Position numbers and translations under genes: made by a program. A stretch of 64,000 nucleotides of DNA, taken from Hermodice carunculata. Its lineage: Eukaryota; Annelida; Polychaeta; Eunicida; Amphinomidae. This document shows positions 37,306 to 49,121 of the stretch, one piece after another (within the stretch, counting starts at the first letter, position 1; the number at the start of each line of letters is the position of its first letter). The stretch spans positions 27,984,595-28,048,594 of the forward strand of contig OZ026627.1 in assembly GCA_964020975.1 (NCBI GenBank). Reading direction: 5' to 3'. The notes beneath the pieces are model-generated. The model saw only the letters and a list, made by a program, of their open reading frames with translations. It had not been told where the DNA came from and did not search any database.

Positions 37306-37506
37306 TTAACCCTTTAAGTGCTGATTTAAGATTCAGTCAACAGCTTTCCTGGAAAGATGTTGACTAAGACTACTTTTTGCTCTTGACCAGGCTTTCTGGT
37401 ATTTGAATGAAAGGTATCTTCTTGAGGAATTTAAATCTTTTAACCATTACATGCATAACGGTAATGAGAAAACAACTATTGCCGTGATGAGCACTTTAAT
37501 GGTTAA
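37306..37506. mobile_element. TTAA MITE family C, complete copy
   Basis: TTAACCCTTTAAGTGCTGATT and AGCACTTTAATGGTTAA form the inverted ends with TTAA on both sides. It includes a small hairpin GTCAACAGCTTTCCTGG / AAAGATGTTGACT near the left end. It lies about 400 bp before the last ADAR exon. Confidence 0.8.
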
Positions 37507-37900
37507 GATTTGAACAGATTAAACTCCATATTCTCCACTCAACCCAGGAAGAACCATAAGCACAGAACTGGGTCTGCGCAAGAGGTACTTCCTTGAAGTT
37601 GTGCAGTAGCTCACTCTCTTGTTTTGAAGGAAGAGTTATAGAATTATGGTCAGTTTGACTAAAAGGACTTTAAATCTAGAACCAAACTGATGTTTCTTTA
37701 ACCAAGAACAAGCTAAAGTATATTAAGTATTTTTCAGTCAGTCACCATATTAGGATGTGATAAAGATAAATAGACAAAAATGTAACATTTCTCTTGATGG
37801 TGGCAACAATGTAACAACTGTTTGCTTCAGTTTACAATGTTACCGCTGGACTGTGAAATAACCTGGGAGTATTATAATGTGTGTTTGTTTGTTCGTACAG

Positions 37901-38436
37901 GTGCCATGCTGAGTCACTTCATAGAGCCTGTGTACCTTAACAGCATCATTCTCGGGAGCCTGTACCACGGGGACCACCTGTCTCGTGCCGTCTATGCACG
38001 TATTACCGGCCTGGAGTCCCTGCCGCCCCTCTACCGCTTAAACCGCCCCCTGTTGAGTGGTATCAGCAGTCCCGAGAGCAGACAGCCAGGCAAAGCTCCG
38101 AACTTTAGCACAAACTGGTCGACGGGTGACACGGGGCTGGAGGTTGTGACGGCCATGCAGGGGAAAGACGAGCAGGGCCAGGCATCGCGGCTGTGCAAGT
38201 ACGAAATGTTTAAAAAGTTCAACAAGCTGTGGGGGAAGATAGCGTCAATGACCAGTCAGTCTGTGATGTCGCGGCCGCGGATATACACAGACGCCAAGGC
38301 GGTGGTGATGGAGTACCAGCTCGTGAAGCAACAGCTGTACAACAGCTTCAACAAGTCAGGCCTCGGAACCTGGATCAAGAAACCAATCGAACAAGACCTC
38401 TTTGAAATTAACCAAGGGGACCTGGAGGAGTCTTGA
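37901..38436 (+). CDS. ADARB1: ADAR2-type adenosine deaminase, last coding exon
   Basis: The exon supplies the last 177 residues and the TGA stop. It reads straight on from the previous exon: AMLSHFIEPVYLNSIILGSL, YHGDHLSRAVYARI, PLLSGIS and RQPGKAPNFSTNW are hallmark blocks of the C-terminal half of ADAR deaminase domains, which also holds residues that bind the buried inositol hexakisphosphate. ASRLCKYEMFKKF and the final WIKKPIEQDLFEI match the family C-terminus. With the exon before it, the domain totals about 406 residues, near the usual 390-400, so it looks whole. The ATG at 37822, in frame, is upstream of the acceptor and not a start. Deaminase coding by only two exons is fewer than in vertebrate ADARB1. 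Confidence 0.95.
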
Positions 38437-39750
38437 TGATGAAGGCTGGGTCTTGGGCATGCAGAAAAAGCAACAACTACAAAATGTTGATCACCAGAAA
38501 GATTTTGACTCGTTTATTTACAGTTGTGTTCACCATTGTTGTGCCAGGCAGAGAATGCCTGGGGCGGACATGAGGGTACACAGCGTATGACATACACCAG
38601 TGCTCTGTTTATCAGCAGAGAAAAGCTGAGAGGCACAGAAGTCAGCTGAGAGGATATCCATGTGTAAGAGGCAAGATGCGTAAAGATAATTGCTGTCTTT
38701 GTGATGGGCTATTCAAAAGAAAAAAAAAAAAGACGTTTTATTACCCTCTGGGCAGAACGTTAAAAAACTTTCGTCACTCCCTAATGTGGGCATTGGATAA
38801 ATGTAAATGTTCTCCCTGGCAGGATAAATTCTTGAATTCCATTAATCATACAGTTGCAAAAGGTTTGACGATGCACCAAAATTTGTGAGAGTGGATTTAA
38901 AATTAAACGTGAATTGTTCCATAATACAATGTGCCCTTGATAATTTGATCCATGTGAGGGAGTGAATTTATTTTCTGAAAACAGCTCTGCCCAGAGACCA
39001 TGTGGACACAAGATGCGACAGCCCAAAAACTTAACCAATCTGATTGTACCCGATAATTTTGTACAACTTTTACAAGCAAAGCTTTTTTGTCATAATGAGG
39101 CCTGATAAAAGATTCCACGAGAAACCATCAGGGTGTGCGTGTTTCTTTGAGGAGGAACAGTTTTACATTGTGCTTGTGTTAATGCATCATTCACAGCAGC
39201 TTTGTATGAGCATTAAAAAATTGCCATAAGCATTTTGAAAGTGTGAATGTTCTGTACAGCGTAGAAAATGACCGATTCGTAATCTCTGTACGATGTGTGT
39301 GAAAGGAACATCCAATCATTGGTCAATGAAAATGAAATTCTATTTTTCACAAGACGAGAAGAACTCTGTAATTTCTCGAGCATTATTAATGCCAAGCAAC
39401 CACGGTGAGAGTGGTTCCCGTGTTTCTATGATTGCAGCATGGGAAACAGCAATTTACAGATTTTAAAGCATACCCAAGTTAATTTTGTCAAACATGAAGT
39501 TCAAATGCTTTTTCCATGGAACTTGTATTGTTGGCATAGCGAGACAAGTTTTTTCAGGTAGTTACAGTCTGTATTGTACTCTACATGTGTATTGTAATAC
39601 CAGGCTGACCAAGATATTGTACTCTACATGTGTATTGTAATACCAGGCTGACCAATATATTGTACTCTACATGTGTATTGTGATATTAAGCAGACCAAGT
39701 GACCTGTTGCACATTTTGTAAATAAAAATCGGATACTGTTTGAGTACCCA
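38437..39750 (+). other. probable ADAR 3' UTR with candidate poly(A) signal at 39721
   Basis: After the stop the sequence is unique and AT-rich. AATAAA occurs at 39721-39726, followed by GT-containing sequence within 30 bp. A 43-bp tandem repeat (three copies, 39572-39700) lies just upstream. Other weaker signals exist, so the true 3' end needs transcript data. Confidence 0.4.
39572..39700. repeat. three tandem copies of a 43-bp unit
   Basis: TATTGTACTCTACATGTGTA recurs at 39572, 39615 and 39658, followed each time by 'ttgt(a/g)ata', 'cc/ta', 'gacca'. The first two copies are nearly identical; the third drifts. Confidence 0.9.
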
Positions 39751-41107
39751 CTGTGCATGTCTGGAGATTCGGGAGGAAATTGTAGGATTCTTGTCATGAT
39801 ACTCTTTGCCGCTAAATCTGATGCTGTCCTAAGTGCGCAGTTGTATCAGTCACATTTATTTTGTGAAGCTGCAAACATTAGAAACAGAAGATCAGAATTG
39901 TGGTTTCTGAGCTGCCCCCTGGGACCATTCATTTCCATACATTCATTTTTGCTACATTTGTAACCTGTGACTGACGTAATTTGGATCAAACCTGGCCTGC
40001 AGCAAATGCTTCGGTTTTTGCCGGTCAGTATAATTGATCAGTCATTTTATGTTTTGACGAAAACCTGGCAGATCACTCTTCCCTGGTGTGGGACAGCAGT
40101 GCTGGAATATTGACACACATATGTACTCTAGACATTTTTGCTTTATTTTAGCGCATATATATTTTTATAGTTTTCGAAATTTGACAAATTTGTAAGGTTT
40201 TAAATTCACAGTTTTTACATGCAAGATGGGAAAGCTAGTTTCCAAATACATCCCTATAAACAGATGCCCATGCATGCTCCTAAAAATGACCACAGCTTGT
40301 TTGGACAGGGAAATAAAGCTGAAATGTGCAGGTTCTATCAGTTTGCAGTATTTTGTGATTTGTGGAGTATTTTATCCTCTGGATGAGTACAGTGACAAAA
40401 CAAAAGCAAAAAAATCCCATATTTCGTGTCTCTGGCCAGCAGCGGATGGAATCTGTGTTGTGTCTGATGCACAAGTTTGTGCCCGTTTGACATGCCTGAC
40501 ATATTGTTTGCAACACTTGTGAGAAAGGCCAACATTTAATATTTATATAAACTGGAAGTGTGCCCCATATTTGCGCAAAATTTCCAGGGCAAGGTCACAA
40601 AATTTGCTCAAATTCCGTGCATAAGCATAATGTTTTTAGTTTAGATACACTATCTGTTCCTGTGACTAATTTGCAAATTGGCTTCGATTTTCACCAATTT
40701 TTAGAAGAACTGAAGAAAGTAAAGAATTTAAACATAATTGCAGGAAATCATGTCTGCTTTGAACAGTTATGGCGCCACCTGGCCCAAAACTCTTGAAAAG
40801 ACTAATCGGTCTTTACGAAGTGCCCATTGCTGGCATCAGCTCCTTTGGGACAGTCAGTTGACAGGGCACACAGAACGTGCAGCAACACGTGGTCCCTCCC
40901 TGGCCCCAGTTTCTGTGCTTCTCACAGTACATCCTGTTTTTATTCAGTGGCCACCGGAACGTTTTGTGTACGCAGATGCTCCTGTAAAGCCAAAAGTGAA
41001 TGTCTTGGTTTCGTACTTGATAAATGGCTGGAGGTAACATCTCATTGTTTCGTCCACTTTTGGCGACTGTGACATTGCAAAGTGGTGCCAGAGTGTGGTT
41101 TTGTTTG
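39751..41107. other. gene-free stretch downstream of ADAR
   Basis: No repeat family is obvious. ORFs at 40226-40522, 40738-41037 and 40813-41214 (minus) overlap each other on both strands and show no domain. It could be distal 3' UTR or intergenic DNA. Confidence 0.3.
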
Positions 41108-41355
41108 AACTCATTCAGTGCCAACCGACAACTGAAGTTGGACAGCTTAAAGTGAACTGCTCTGAATTGTAATAAGGGTGCCAGATTTGTGCTCCTTGCA
41201 AAAAGACATTTCATTCAAGTATCAGCTGGCCTGTAGTGACATAGGAGATAATAGTCCTGGGCAACGGCTCTCCTCAGTGCTCTTGGAGTACATTGCGCCC
41301 AAAGTGTGCTGAGGAAAGCTGTTGACTCAGCCCAAAAGGTAGCGCTGAAAGAGTT
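41108..41355. mobile_element. MITE family C, decayed copy
   Basis: AACTCATTCAGTGCC and GGTAGCGCTGAAAGAGTT are weak inverted ends. Inside are CTGCTCTGAATTGTAATAAG and a hairpin with GGAAAGCTGTTGACTCAG, shared with the copy at 12338. The TTAA borders are lost on both sides. Confidence 0.55.
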
Positions 41356-44297
41356 GCGCTGCTGTGGACTTGAATCAACTGCTTTCCTTGTCGACCTGTG
41401 GATGCAATATCCACATTTTGGCGGGGAAGGCTGTCGACTGATTAGCGACAGTATTCTTCATTTAGCAGAAGCAGAAAACCTTTACGAAACTGGACAACAT
41501 CTATTAGTTTTTAATGGGAAAAAAAGCAGTATGCGTAGGCATCAGGTATCATGCGGTTAAGCACGAAGAAATGAGATTCTTAAACATGTGATAGGATTAT
41601 TGTACTTTTATCATTAACCCTTTGGTATCATGAACCCCTTCGAACAGTTTTGATACAGCATGACTGGAGATCAGGCAGGAATATTATTGCTGGCCAAAAA
41701 AATATTTGTTCAGAGATGAACTGACAAATCGGGAGGCTGTGCCCATCTATAGATACTGATAGAAAGATCATGGGGCATATTTTAGCAAATCATTTTGACA
41801 ATAGCTTTGCGGCACATGTTTGAGTGGACATGGTACGCACACGTGTGGCAAATAATTTAGGATGTACACGCAGTGTGCTACGATGAATTACGTGTTTAGT
41901 TCATATATAGCTTACTCTGCTTCTGGTGTGGAACATGCTGCTATGACATGGTTAAACAGAGTAGCCTGCTGGCGAATGGTCTTTATATATCAAGAGTAGA
42001 AAAGATACTGGGCTTGGTTTGGTTTCGAGGCCCATGACGCATCAGTTGCCACTCTTTTTGGTTCTGGACTCCCTACGCAATTACGTGATGTCCTGCCTGC
42101 TGTGCAGCCTAAACTCTTGTTTTCACCCTTGACTTTAAAGGAGAGTGGAGGAAACACAAAGGTTGGTCTGTGCAGCAGGCAATTTCATGTTGTTTCTACC
42201 TCTGCTGAGAGAAAGGCCACATATTTTGCGGGTACATTTGGTGGTTTAACAAGGCGGTGTTTCAAGACAGTTGTTTTGGGATACAACATGATGCAGTGTG
42301 TTTTGTATTCTTGCACAGGACCCATTAACAGTGGCTGTTGCATGCAGTTTATTTTAAAAAATAAATAATGGTCCTTATCTTCGTGAAAGATGTAACAAGT
42401 TTCTTGCACACTTGATTACGAAATTAACATGTAACCTTTTGTCTGCACACTGTTGGCAAATTTGGCTCCACTTCAGTGTGCTGTTATAATCATTTTTTGG
42501 TCACATTGAGTGTGCCACAAGCACATGGTGTGCACATCTAGTGTGTAGAGCCCCCATTACACACATCTAGTGTGCTATATACACTCCTTGTGATTAAGGT
42601 CATATTAGTACAGGATTAGTTTGTTACGAAAACTTTATGCTGAAATACTCTGCACTCCAGATATCACATGCAAACAAGCTGTGCCATAAGTCTCTATTGC
42701 ACCCTTATATGAAAGCACAAAATCTTTTTACACGTGGCGTTGACTGAGAAATAATGATCTTGTGTATATGTCGCCTCGATTCAGAAACTGGCTCACTCTG
42801 CGTGTGGTGAAGCAAGCATTTATGGGTGTAGAACTGAGTTGCTGTGTATTGTTGCAAGCATGTTACGTTGCTACAAAAATGGTGGGCGGTATAACATGCC
42901 GATCAAAAAAAATAAAGGAGACATTTGTGAGTATGTTTTGTGCATATTTTCAGACAGATGGCACTGCATACAGGTGCTCTGTGGTGTCCGCCTGTAAGGG
43001 TGTGTCTTTCATTACACGCACGCCAGCTAAGGAGAAAGGAACACACATTGTTTTATTTTAGTTCAGCTGGGGTCCCTGACATAGAGGTAACTTGGAATGG
43101 GTAAGCCCAGACAACTTTTAATCACGAGAGGGTAACCAAAGGTCAAAATAGGTCACCTGACTTGGCGTGACCAATCAGATTTAGAGGTTTGTGCCATTGA
43201 AACTTCAGGTCCAGCTGGCATCAGGACAGGAGGTTTGGGAGGTCTCATTGTTTGAGACAGAATGACACTTTTTTTTTTAAATATACATGTATAGAGGTAA
43301 AACATGTAGGTTCCCTCCAGCAAATAGTGTTGATCGTGTGTAGATGTAAACAAAGAGTAGATGGTATGTTATGGAGTGGAAGTGTAAACTTACGTGGGTA
43401 CAAGGTGTGATGTAGGAGTGTATGGATAAGCGCGTGATTAGAAGCTTGGACACTGGAGAGCAGGGTTTGAGATAGGAACGGAGGGTCCTGTGAAAGTCAT
43501 GCATGGTGATAAATATTACACTGCATAAAAAGTAAAATTGTAACAATGACAGAAAGTAGTTTTGTAATTTCTGATTTTGGAGTTAGGTCAGTCAAAATGG
43601 TCATTTTGATCAGGAACTAATTATAATGTGTTGTTCTGTGAAACTAGTTGAAAAGGACAAGAAATAAAAAGTACTTGCACATGGTGTGACTTTGTAGAGG
43701 GAATCGTGTTTTGTTTTACACTGTGTTATACCAGTTTCATGTCACCACCCCCAAAATAGCCCCCCACCCCACACTTCTGTATGAGAAATAGATAGAGAAA
43801 ATAAGAGAGACGAGTGCCAAAGGTTCGTCTTTGTGCTAATGTTGGTGTGAGATATGGCTCTAACCTACAGAATGTAGATTCCTAGTGCAACTCTTGGTGT
43901 GTATGCCTTTCAAAGAAATGGGCACTCTTTAGAGATGGTACGGCCCAAGAGAATGGTTAACGTTTTACTGTATTGTCCCCTGTTTAGCGCCATACACTAT
44001 TTTTGACCCAGAAATGTTAAAATAATAAAAATTTACAAGTTTTCTTCATTAATATAGTGAAAGAAATACTAGAGCAGGCAAAATGTTGGTCTACAGTTCA
44101 ATCCCACATTCAGAAGATTCCGTAAGTGTTCTGGGCACTAAATAGAACCAATACGGTAAATTAAATCCACTGTAAACTACGAAAGGAAGTGCCAGCTCGC
44201 CAGCCTCATAGGCCATCAACAATTTTTGACTTCCATCTCTTCACAAAGTCAGTGGCCTTGAGGTCTGCTAAGCAGGCAACTGAAGGAGATAATTTGC
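41356..44297. other. gene-free stretch, nothing recognised
   Basis: Unique-looking DNA, with a word 'acacatctagtgtgct' / 'agtgtgccacaagcaca' repeated near 42490-42590. No supported exon. AATAAA-like sequences at 42363 and 42910 lack convincing context. Confidence 0.3.
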
Positions 44298-44513
44298 GTA
44301 AACCCTTTCCCCCTTGAGTTAAGACTGAGTCAACAGCTTTCCTTAGTGCCCAACCCATGCCAAGGAAAGCTGTTGTTGTGGGTCATGTGATCTTTATAGG
44401 TCTTGTCTACAATTCTCCGTCAATTTTTTTTTTTTTTTCACTATTGACAATAGTTGAAAACACTGAAGCAGACGATATTTGACCCACAACCAGTTCGAGG
44501 GGGAAAGGGTTAA
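44298..44513. mobile_element. TTAA MITE family B, one border changed
   Basis: The right end GAGGGGGAAAGGGTTAA is intact and the left reads GTAAACCCTTTCCCCCTTGA. The hairpin (CAACAGCTTTCCTTAG... / CCAAGGAAAGCTGTTG) sits near the left end, so this copy is inverted relative to the one in the ADAR intron. Confidence 0.75.
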
Positions 44514-45178
44514 AACAGTACAGTGGTATCTGCTACAAGGACCACCTGCGACTGTACATCTTTTCAAGGCCACTTCTCGAAGTGCTGGGTTGTATTTCTT
44601 TGTAATTTTAACTTGCATTTTGTGACTATCGGCAATGTCGGACCAGTAAGGGTGGTCAGGAATAGCATTTGCCACAGTGGTATGACCGGGAAGGCAGCTG
44701 TTGTACCTGTAGGGGAAAAGATATTATTTTGTACACAGATTCGTGGCACGCTAGTCAGTTTAAAAGAGGTGGTTTGTAAGCTATCTTAAATACTAGAATT
44801 TGTTCTTTTTTATGATTTGTATTTCTTCGTAAGTTTTGAACACGTATAGCTGTATGTAGCGAGACAGTGGGGAGGAAGTGGGCACTCAGTCAGAAGCTCT
44901 ATGTGGATGTAACCTGCTCTGCTGTTCCAGTCCTTGTATTGACGTTATGTTGTGTCGAGTCCCTTGATCGGCAGAATGGTCCCCTACTGGGGAAGTGCAA
45001 GTGATCTCAACCCGGCTCCTAGTTAGAACAAGACCGAGTTGACCTGTTTCCTTGGTACAGCTGGGGGACATTCCACCCAACTGATGCCAAGGAAAGCTGT
45101 TGACCTGGGGTCTGCCATCCTGATAGGGATCACGTATAATAATCCTTCCAAATGTTCTCTGTTATGCAGGAATTTAAG

Positions 45179-45394
45179 TTAACCCTTAAAGTGGTGATTT
45201 TAGACTGAGTCGACAGCTTTCCTCGAGACACTCATGCCCGCAAAGTGCCCCGAGGAAAGCAGTGGACGAGACCACAGGGGTTGCTGGTATTTGAGTGAAA
45301 GGTATCTGCATGAGGAACTTGAATCTTTTAACCATTATATGTTTAATGGCAATGAGAACACGACTCTAGCTGTGATTAGCACCTTAAGGGTTCG
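45179..45394. mobile_element. MITE family C copy
   Basis: TTAACCCTTAAAGTGGTGATT and AGCACCTTAAGGGTT form the ends; TTAA is kept on the left only. The hairpin GACAGCTTTCCTCG / CGAGGAAAGCAGTGGAC lies near the left end, and ATCTTTTAACCATTATATG matches the copy at 37306. A hairpin fragment of the same type precedes it at about 45035-45110. Confidence 0.7.
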
Positions 45395-46244
45395 ACCAGT
45401 AAAGCAGATGACATTTACAGCTGGGCAGTATGGGTGGGAAGAGGTTAATGATTGCACGTGCTTTACCCGACTTGTCAATACTCTCTCACAGCAATTAATT
45501 ACGGACACCGAATTTTATGTCGGTATGCAGAATTACTGGTGCACTCTATGTTCATGACTTGAACGTGAAGCTTCAAACGAGTTGCTAGGTTTATTTAATG
45601 AATAGTGCACAGAGTTCACAAGTGTATGGAGTTCATGAGAGATTTGCAGAGACAGTTGTTAATGTACTTACTACTACTTTCATGATTAGAGGAGACAGTT
45701 AATAGCTGAATTTATGTACAGTGCATGAAGTTTATAATTTATGTATAGTTGTTTTAGTTATCAGCAGCACACTTAACTCCTGAACAGTGCACAGGATTTA
45801 TCACATGCTCTCAAAAACAAGAGTAGCATATGGAGTGTATGACCAGTGCACCAAATTCATGTGTAAATTATGAAGATAAATAAGTAAATTCCGTGAGCAG
45901 AGGATGTGGTTTTATTGCTACTGCATTGAAGTTGTGAGTAATTCATGGCAACTGTATGTAGGCTATAACAGTGTGCTGAGTGAACGAGTGTTGCGTGCAG
46001 CCCAGAAAAACGGGAAGAGACGAGAGTTTCTGACCATCAGGCTCAGTTTATTGCTCGGTGTGCAAGCGACAATCTCTGAACTGTGTGGGGATCAGAAAAT
46101 CTGAACACTGTATTGATAAGTCTGGAGAGGCCAATCTTTTTTGTAAAGCCAAGTCAGGTGCAGAGTACGTCGTTTGTAACCTGTGCAGTCCACCCACGGC
46201 CCATTTGAATGTGACCTTGAACACTAGATACTTGTCCGCATTGA

Positions 46245-46290
46245 CAAATAAAGTTTGTGTTGCAATACTATTCTCTAGTGTCTTCTTGTT
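46245..46290 (+). terminator. candidate poly(A) site
   Basis: AATAAA at 46247 is followed within 30 bp by GTTTGTGTTGC and then a T/G-rich stretch ending in a G run. No coding exon lies close upstream, so it could end a very long ADAR 3' UTR or a non-coding transcript. Confidence 0.3.
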
Positions 46291-46469
46291 CTTATGAGTT
46301 TTTTTTTTTGGGGGGGGGGGGGTTGTGAATGATTCCTTTGTTTGAAAAGTGTATGAAGATAAGAATATTTGGGCTGAAGCTAAGATGGCAAACTTAGGGT
46401 ATGCTCAAAAATTTTTTATAATAAATACAGAAAGAAAGAACCAACTAACACAAGAGGTAGAGTTTTTAA

Positions 46470-46505
46470 TGAGTGTTTCGGCTCTCTGTGGAGCCTTCAT
46501 CAGGG
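46470..46505 (-). ncRNA. hammerhead-ribozyme-like core, probably from a Penelope-like element
   Basis: Read on the minus strand: CTGATGA (46503-46497), one A, GGCTC, a 6-nt loop, GAGCC and then GAAAC (46479-46475). Hammerhead cores have CUGAUGA, a stem II and GAAA in this order, and such motifs are known in Penelope-like retroelements. Here one extra A separates CTGATGA from stem II, and I could not find a clear stem III with a cleavage site. It is a motif resemblance only. Confidence 0.35.
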
Positions 46506-46883
46506 TATGGGGGCTCAACAAATATCAAATTTTTATTTGGTATATTAATAATGAGGTTTCCCGTTAACATGATTTAGTAATGACGACATAGTGTAGTCTT
46601 GACGTTACGTTGTAGAAGAGCTTGCAGTGTTCTTGGGGATTTCACATCCCTGTATACCCACATTGGGTGGTGACGTTATGTTTAAGAAAAATAATGTGGC
46701 TTCTTTTCAGTTCATTAGAGTGTCCAGAAATCAATGTGCAATGTTAACCGATTAAATCGTATGACAAAACAGACCTACTTCCCTGTGCTTTGTACGTATG
46801 TGCTCCGAAAGTGAAACTGTCTTGTCGTGAATGAACTTTATAATCAGTCTGACTCACTCTCGCTGGAAAGATAAAGACCCTCC

Positions 46884-47330
46884 TTAAGGGTCTGGTTGTA
46901 TCTGATCTTCTTTAAAAGTTTTTTGTATTTTCTCCCACTGTGTTTCAATTTGGCGATCAATTTCCTGAATTTTGATACTTCTCGGCGTCAGTTCATCCAT
47001 ACAGGGTGTTGACTGGCCTGAAGCTATGGGTGTGGTTGATTGAACCTGAACTGCCTCATTTTCGATGTCACATCGCAAGACCTCCCTTGTTTCTTTTGTT
47101 TGTTTTGCTTTTTCCACACCTGCCCAAACCCTAAAAGTGGCTTCCTTCGTTTCTTTTTTCATGAGTGGTTTGCCTCTCGTTTTTTTATGCTTTTTGTTCG
47201 TGGCTTCCCAGGGTCGTACATATCCGGTGGGTACGGCGGCTTGAGTCCTGGGGTTGAACATGATAGGCTCAACAGTTTGATCTTTGTGTTTACGCTTGCA
47301 AATTTTTTGATTAATTCTTTGATTTTGGTG
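46884..47330 (-). CDS. lysine-rich ORF of unknown origin, about 125-150 codons
   Basis: From the first Met the frame encodes 125 residues; it stays open for about 20 codons upstream. The peptide is basic (RGKPLMKKETKEATFR, KAKQTKETREV) and ends with a predicted helix, KIQEIDRQIETQWEKIQKTF. I recognise no domain. It lies about 380 bp upstream of the hammerhead-like motif on the same strand, so it may be part of a retroelement fossil; a chance ORF or a host exon are alternatives. Confidence 0.3.
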   Translation of the reverse strand, partial: HQNQRINQKICKRKHKDQTVEPIMFNPRTQAAVPTGYVRPWEATNKKHKKTRGKPLMKKETKEATFRVWAGVEKAKQTKETREVLRCDIENEAVQVQSTTPIASGQSTPCMDELTPRSIKIQEIDRQIETQWEKIQKTFKEDQIQPDP

Positions 47331-47667
47331 TTCTTGAGGGGTTTTTTATGTTCTCTTTTCCCAGAAATCTGTTGAATTATTTATCATTGCTCATAACAGG
47401 TTTAATGCAATATACACTACTTGGACCCCAGATGACAGCACCTGAGGGTGAACATTTACATACTATTACTTATTTGCATTACCATACATAGGAAGCTTTT
47501 GTTCAGCAAGTAGCCTAAATCATGCAAAACGTACGCCATCAAGTGCTGCCACCTGAAGTCCGAAATTCCATTATTCTGTTAATTCCTGTTATGACCTTGG
47601 ATCTTGAACATGAAGCTTCAAATGAGTTTCTAGGTTTATTGAATGATTAGTGCACAGAGTTTCACAA

Positions 47668-47913
47668 GTGCACAGTTGGCTGAGCAGTAAGACGCTCGCC
47701 TTTTACCACTGTGACCCAGGTTCGATTCTCGTCCTGGGAAGCATGTGGAGAAAGTTCCTACCACATTTACCGTGCACAGTGGTTTTCTCCAAGTTCTTCG
47801 GTTTCCTCCACCACAGACAAGGTAGGAAGAATATGCCAACATCTGTACCTTGGGGAGTGACTCAATAAGTCAATGTTTGACTTCTTTCACAATCCATGTC
47901 CATAGCATTCTTG
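47668..47913 (+). mobile_element. tRNA-derived SINE
   Basis: The head contains an A box TGGCTGAGCAG (47677-47687) and a B box GGTTCGATTCT (47719-47729) at the spacing of a tRNA-type RNA polymerase III promoter. The body runs through GTTCTTCGGTTTCCTCCACC to CACAATCCATGTCCATAG. A 5'-truncated relative lies at 49-171. A poly-T run at 47947 follows after a short gap. Confidence 0.8.
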
Positions 47914-48027
47914 AAGCAAAAATGGCACTGCACCATTGCTGATAGTTTTTTTTTTTTTTTTTTTTTTTTTTGGTGGGAAATGGATTCATTCTGATACTTC
48001 AGCAAAAGGTCCCTCGAAGTTAGCATT

Positions 48028-49121
48028 TTTAGCTCAGCTGACCTGTCAGTCAGCTGAGCTTTTATGAGGGTCTGTCGTCATCCATTCGTCGTCCGTCCAC
48101 AATTCACATTTTCCACTTCTCCAAAACCGTCATCCAGATTCACTTCAAACTTGGTGGGGATGTGCCTTGGGTGGGTCTCTGCCAAGTTTGTTCAAATGGT
48201 CATGCTCCATTGATTTTAGGATTTTTTATTAATTTTTTGTTCTTTTTTGGGGAAAATCTTAAAAAATCTCCGAAACTGCTAACCCAATTGCTTTGATATC
48301 AAATAGGGACACTCCTAGGGACTCCTAGTTCTTAATTTGTTCACCAGGTGTCACAGCAATTTTTTTCCAATTTTTTTGTGTGATTTTGCTATTTTTGACT
48401 CCTCCAAAACCGTCACTCAGATTAAGCTGAAACTTGGTGCATATGTTCCTGGTGGAAGGGTCAAACAAAGCTGTTCACTAGGTGGCACTGCTGTGGATTC
48501 CTGATTTTTAACAGTTTTTTCAATTAGGGCACTTATCAGACAATGCAGCTTTCCTATTGATTACTATGCAAGTCAATGGGCATTCTAATGCTAATTCACA
48601 TTTTCGACTTCTCCAAAACTGTCATCCAGATTGACTTCATACGTACAGGCAATGTACCTTGGGTGGGTTTCTACCAGGTTGGTTCAAATGGTCACGCTCC
48701 AGTGATTTTTCAATTTTCAGTGAATTTTTTTGTGGTTTTTTTGGACAAATCTTGCAAAATCTTTTCCACAACCGCTCATTCAATTGCTTTGATATAACAT
48801 AAGAACACTCCTAGGGACTCCTAGTTCTTAATTTGTTCACGAGGTGGTCCCTTTTTTTAAACAAAAAAATTATGAATTTTTGTGTGTTTTTGATACTTGT
48901 GCCTTCTTCTCCAGATCCATTACTCAGATTAAGTTGAAACTTTGTGGATATGTTCCTTGTGAAAGGGTCAAGCAAAGATTTTCACTAGGTAGCACTGCTG
49001 TGGATTGCTGATTTTTACCATTTTTTTTTTTTTTTTTTTCACTTTGGGTCCTTATCGGTAAATGCACCTTTTCTGTTGCTTACTATGCAAGTCAGTGGGC
49101 ATTCTAATGGTAATTCATATT
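48028..49121 (+). mobile_element. long repeat family D, copy 2 (5' module pair)
   Basis: It begins TTTTAGCTCAGCTGACC with the complementary GTCAGTCAGCTGAGCT just after, a 5' hairpin. Two modules follow, each opening 'attcacattttc(g/c)acttctccaaaac'. The repeat modules include ACTATGCAAGTCA(A/G)TGGGCAT, at 48560 and 49083. No 3' hairpin is reached before another 5' end starts at 49122. Confidence 0.65.

Larger units (their letters stand above)
33555..37900 (+). other. ADAR phase-1 intron, rich in inverted repeats
   Basis: The intron starts GTTGGTAC and ends GTTTGTTCGTACAG. Splicing rebuilds a Gly codon from G and GT, giving a GIQ-G-AMLSHF junction, where human ADAR2 has GIQGSLLS. It holds a complete TTAA MITE (34736-34975), a second TTAA MITE (37306-37506), decayed hairpin fragments near 34600 and 37125-37180, and a long-repeat module array (35.0-36.06 kb). 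A poly-G/purine patch lies near 36007 and an A-rich patch near 36100. ORFs at 34449-34805 (minus) and 36664-37083 (minus) have no recognisable domain. Confidence 0.85.

Noticed and set aside
32871-38436. Assignment to ADAR1
   Set aside because: The sequence blocks (for example LALNDCHAE, IKKPIEQDLF) resemble ADAR2/ADARB1 more, and no Z-alpha domain is seen; ADAR1 cannot be fully excluded without the N-terminus.
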